Shown here in pieces: positions 5,326-5,697 of a stretch of DNA of 5,697 nucleotides. A program made the translations under genes and the position numbers. Every line of letters starts with the position of its first letter. The first letter of the stretch is position 1. This stretch comes from an uncultured Erysipelotrichaceae bacterium (GTDB taxonomy: Bacteria > Bacillota_I > Bacilli_A > Erysipelotrichales > Erysipelotrichaceae), in contig CACZPD010000127.1 in assembly GCA_902782955.1 (NCBI GenBank), forward strand, positions 1 to 5,697. Direction: 5' to 3'. A model generated the notes under the pieces. It did no database searches. It worked only from the letters and a program-made list of their open reading frames with translations, and was not told the DNA's origin.

Positions 5326-5475
5326 TTACTTGGTTTCCTTGTGAAGTGTGTGCTTTTTGCAGAATCTGCAGTACTTCTTGATCTCCATCCTCTCCTTGGG
5401 ACGATCTTTGTTTTTCTTTGTGTCGTAATTTCTCTGCTTGCACTCTGTGCATTCGAGGGTAACCTTAACTCTCAT
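5326..5475 (-). CDS. rpmG: 50S ribosomal protein L33
   Basis: A 49-residue basic protein of the size usual for bacterial L33, a small protein of the large ribosomal subunit near the E site. It begins [19 protein letters not shown] and carries two CxxC pairs, Cys9/Cys12 and Cys36/Cys39, the zinc-binding (C+) form of the family. The segment [15 protein letters not shown] at the C-terminus is typical. AAGGAG at 5484-5489 stands 8 bases before the ATG and fixes the start. It is the first gene of the operon, 21 bp ahead of secE, the rpmG-secE-nusG order common in Firmicutes. The C+ form suggests dependence on zinc; many genomes also carry a cysteine-free copy, which is not seen here. Confidence 0.95.
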   Translation of the reverse strand: MRVKVTLECTECKQRNYDTKKNKDRPKERMEIKKYCRFCKKHTLHKETK

Positions 5476-5513
5476 TATCTGAACTCCTTCAACTGTAATT
5501 ATTTTTTCACACT

Positions 5514-5534
5514 AAAAAAAGGCCTTTTCGCCTC
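5514..5534 (-). terminator. Short hairpin with T-tract in the rpmG leader
   Basis: On the minus strand AGGC and GCCT pair around the loop GAAAAG (5520-5533) and run directly into a seven-T tract (5514-5520). This has the shape of a weak intrinsic terminator. It lies about 4 to 25 bases after the predicted operon start and about 40 bases before rpmG. It could be a back-up terminator for the upstream gene, or structure at the very 5' end of the operon transcript. The stem is only 4 bp plus a G-T pair, so its activity is uncertain. Confidence 0.4.
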
Positions 5535-5544
5535 AGGTGAATTC

Positions 5545-5572
5545 AGTATATCATAAATATCCGACAATGCAA
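5545..5572 (-). promoter_or_regulatory. Predicted promoter of the rpmG-secE-nusG-rplKA operon
   Basis: On the minus strand the -10 is TATACT (5545-5550), preceded by TGA, which makes a TGn extended -10. A weak -35, TTGCAT (5567-5572), stands 16 bp upstream. Transcription would start near 5538, about 60 bases before the rpmG start codon. It lies between the hairpin of the upstream gene and rpmG, where the operon promoter is expected. The -35 matches consensus at only three positions, so the extended -10 would carry the activity. Confidence 0.55.
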
Positions 5573-5610
5573 TAGCGCAGCGAAAAATTATTAATATTTT
5601 TGCGGGGAAA

Positions 5611-5630
5611 CGGCCCGCCGTGGCGGGCCG
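5611..5630 (-). terminator. GC-rich perfect hairpin after the upstream membrane gene
   Basis: CGGCCCGCC and GGCGGGCCG form a 20-base palindrome, realistically an 8-bp stem with a 4-base loop, starting 8 bases after the stop of the partial gene. On the minus strand it is followed by TTTCCCC and then AT-rich DNA, not by a clean T-run, so it is an imperfect intrinsic terminator. Position and stem strength are the main support. Confidence 0.5.
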
Positions 5631-5638
5631 CGTTCGTA

Positions 5639-5697
5639 TCAGGCTCCTATTCCCAGTACGGTCTGGGCGATGGTGAAATATATGGTCAGCGAAACGG
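5639..5697 (-). CDS. C-terminal end of an unidentified membrane protein (partial)
   Basis: Only the last 18 codons and a TGA stop are inside the window; the gene enters from the right edge. The visible residues VSLTIYFTIAQTVLGIGA are almost entirely hydrophobic and look like the end of a final transmembrane helix, so an integral membrane protein such as a transporter is likely. The family cannot be named from so short a piece. It lies on the same strand as the ribosomal operon, and a GC-rich hairpin begins 8 bases after its stop, which suggests that its transcript ends there and that it is not part of the rpmG operon. The reading frame is the only one of the three that stays open from the edge with a protein-like composition and ends just before the hairpin. 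Confidence 0.5.
   Translation of the reverse strand, partial: VSLTIYFTIAQTVLGIGA

Overview
The window looks like the chromosome of a low-to-mid-GC anaerobic Firmicute (class Clostridia, probably Oscillospiraceae/Ruminococcaceae-like). The reasons are the gene order rpmG-secE-nusG-rplK-rplA-rplJ-rplL, a four-cysteine L33, a short single-span SecE, strong GGAGG-type ribosome binding sites, an L10 leader with an intrinsic attenuator, and an Ala/Pro/Glu-rich linker in NusG. Genus-level assignment is inference. Every gene I can support lies on the minus strand, so transcription runs from high to low coordinates.

Right edge (5697 to about 5500): the last 18 codons of a hydrophobic, probably membrane, protein end at 5639. 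They are followed by a GC-rich hairpin (5611-5630) and then by an extended -10 promoter (5545-5572) that should drive the translation operon. A small hairpin plus T-tract (5514-5534) sits almost on the predicted transcription start.

Middle (5475 to 2071): rpmG, secE, nusG, rplK and rplA form one tightly spaced operon for ribosomal proteins L33, L11 and L1, the translocase subunit SecE and the elongation factor NusG. The rplK-rplA gap holds a sequence closely resembling the 23S rRNA L1-binding site, directly against the rplA Shine-Dalgarno; I read it as an L1 autoregulatory operator. The 198-bp rplA-rplJ gap holds a near-consensus promoter, an L10 leader and a strong attenuator. It gives rplJL its own promoter and feedback control, and may also stop transcripts arriving from rplA. 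rplL is followed by an 11-bp-stem terminator.

Left part (2070 to 1): rpoB and rpoC, which usually follow rplL in Firmicutes, are absent. There is instead a 528-bp non-coding stretch with several hairpins, a perfect 10-bp inverted repeat and a possible G-quadruplex. Next come an AT-rich gene for a secreted protein of unknown function, a gene for a single-pass membrane protein with a beta-rich ectodomain, and, running off the left edge, a start that resembles a TnpB-like (IS200/IS605 OrfB) protein. This half looks like accessory DNA next to the housekeeping operon. I found no CRISPR array, tRNA or rRNA.
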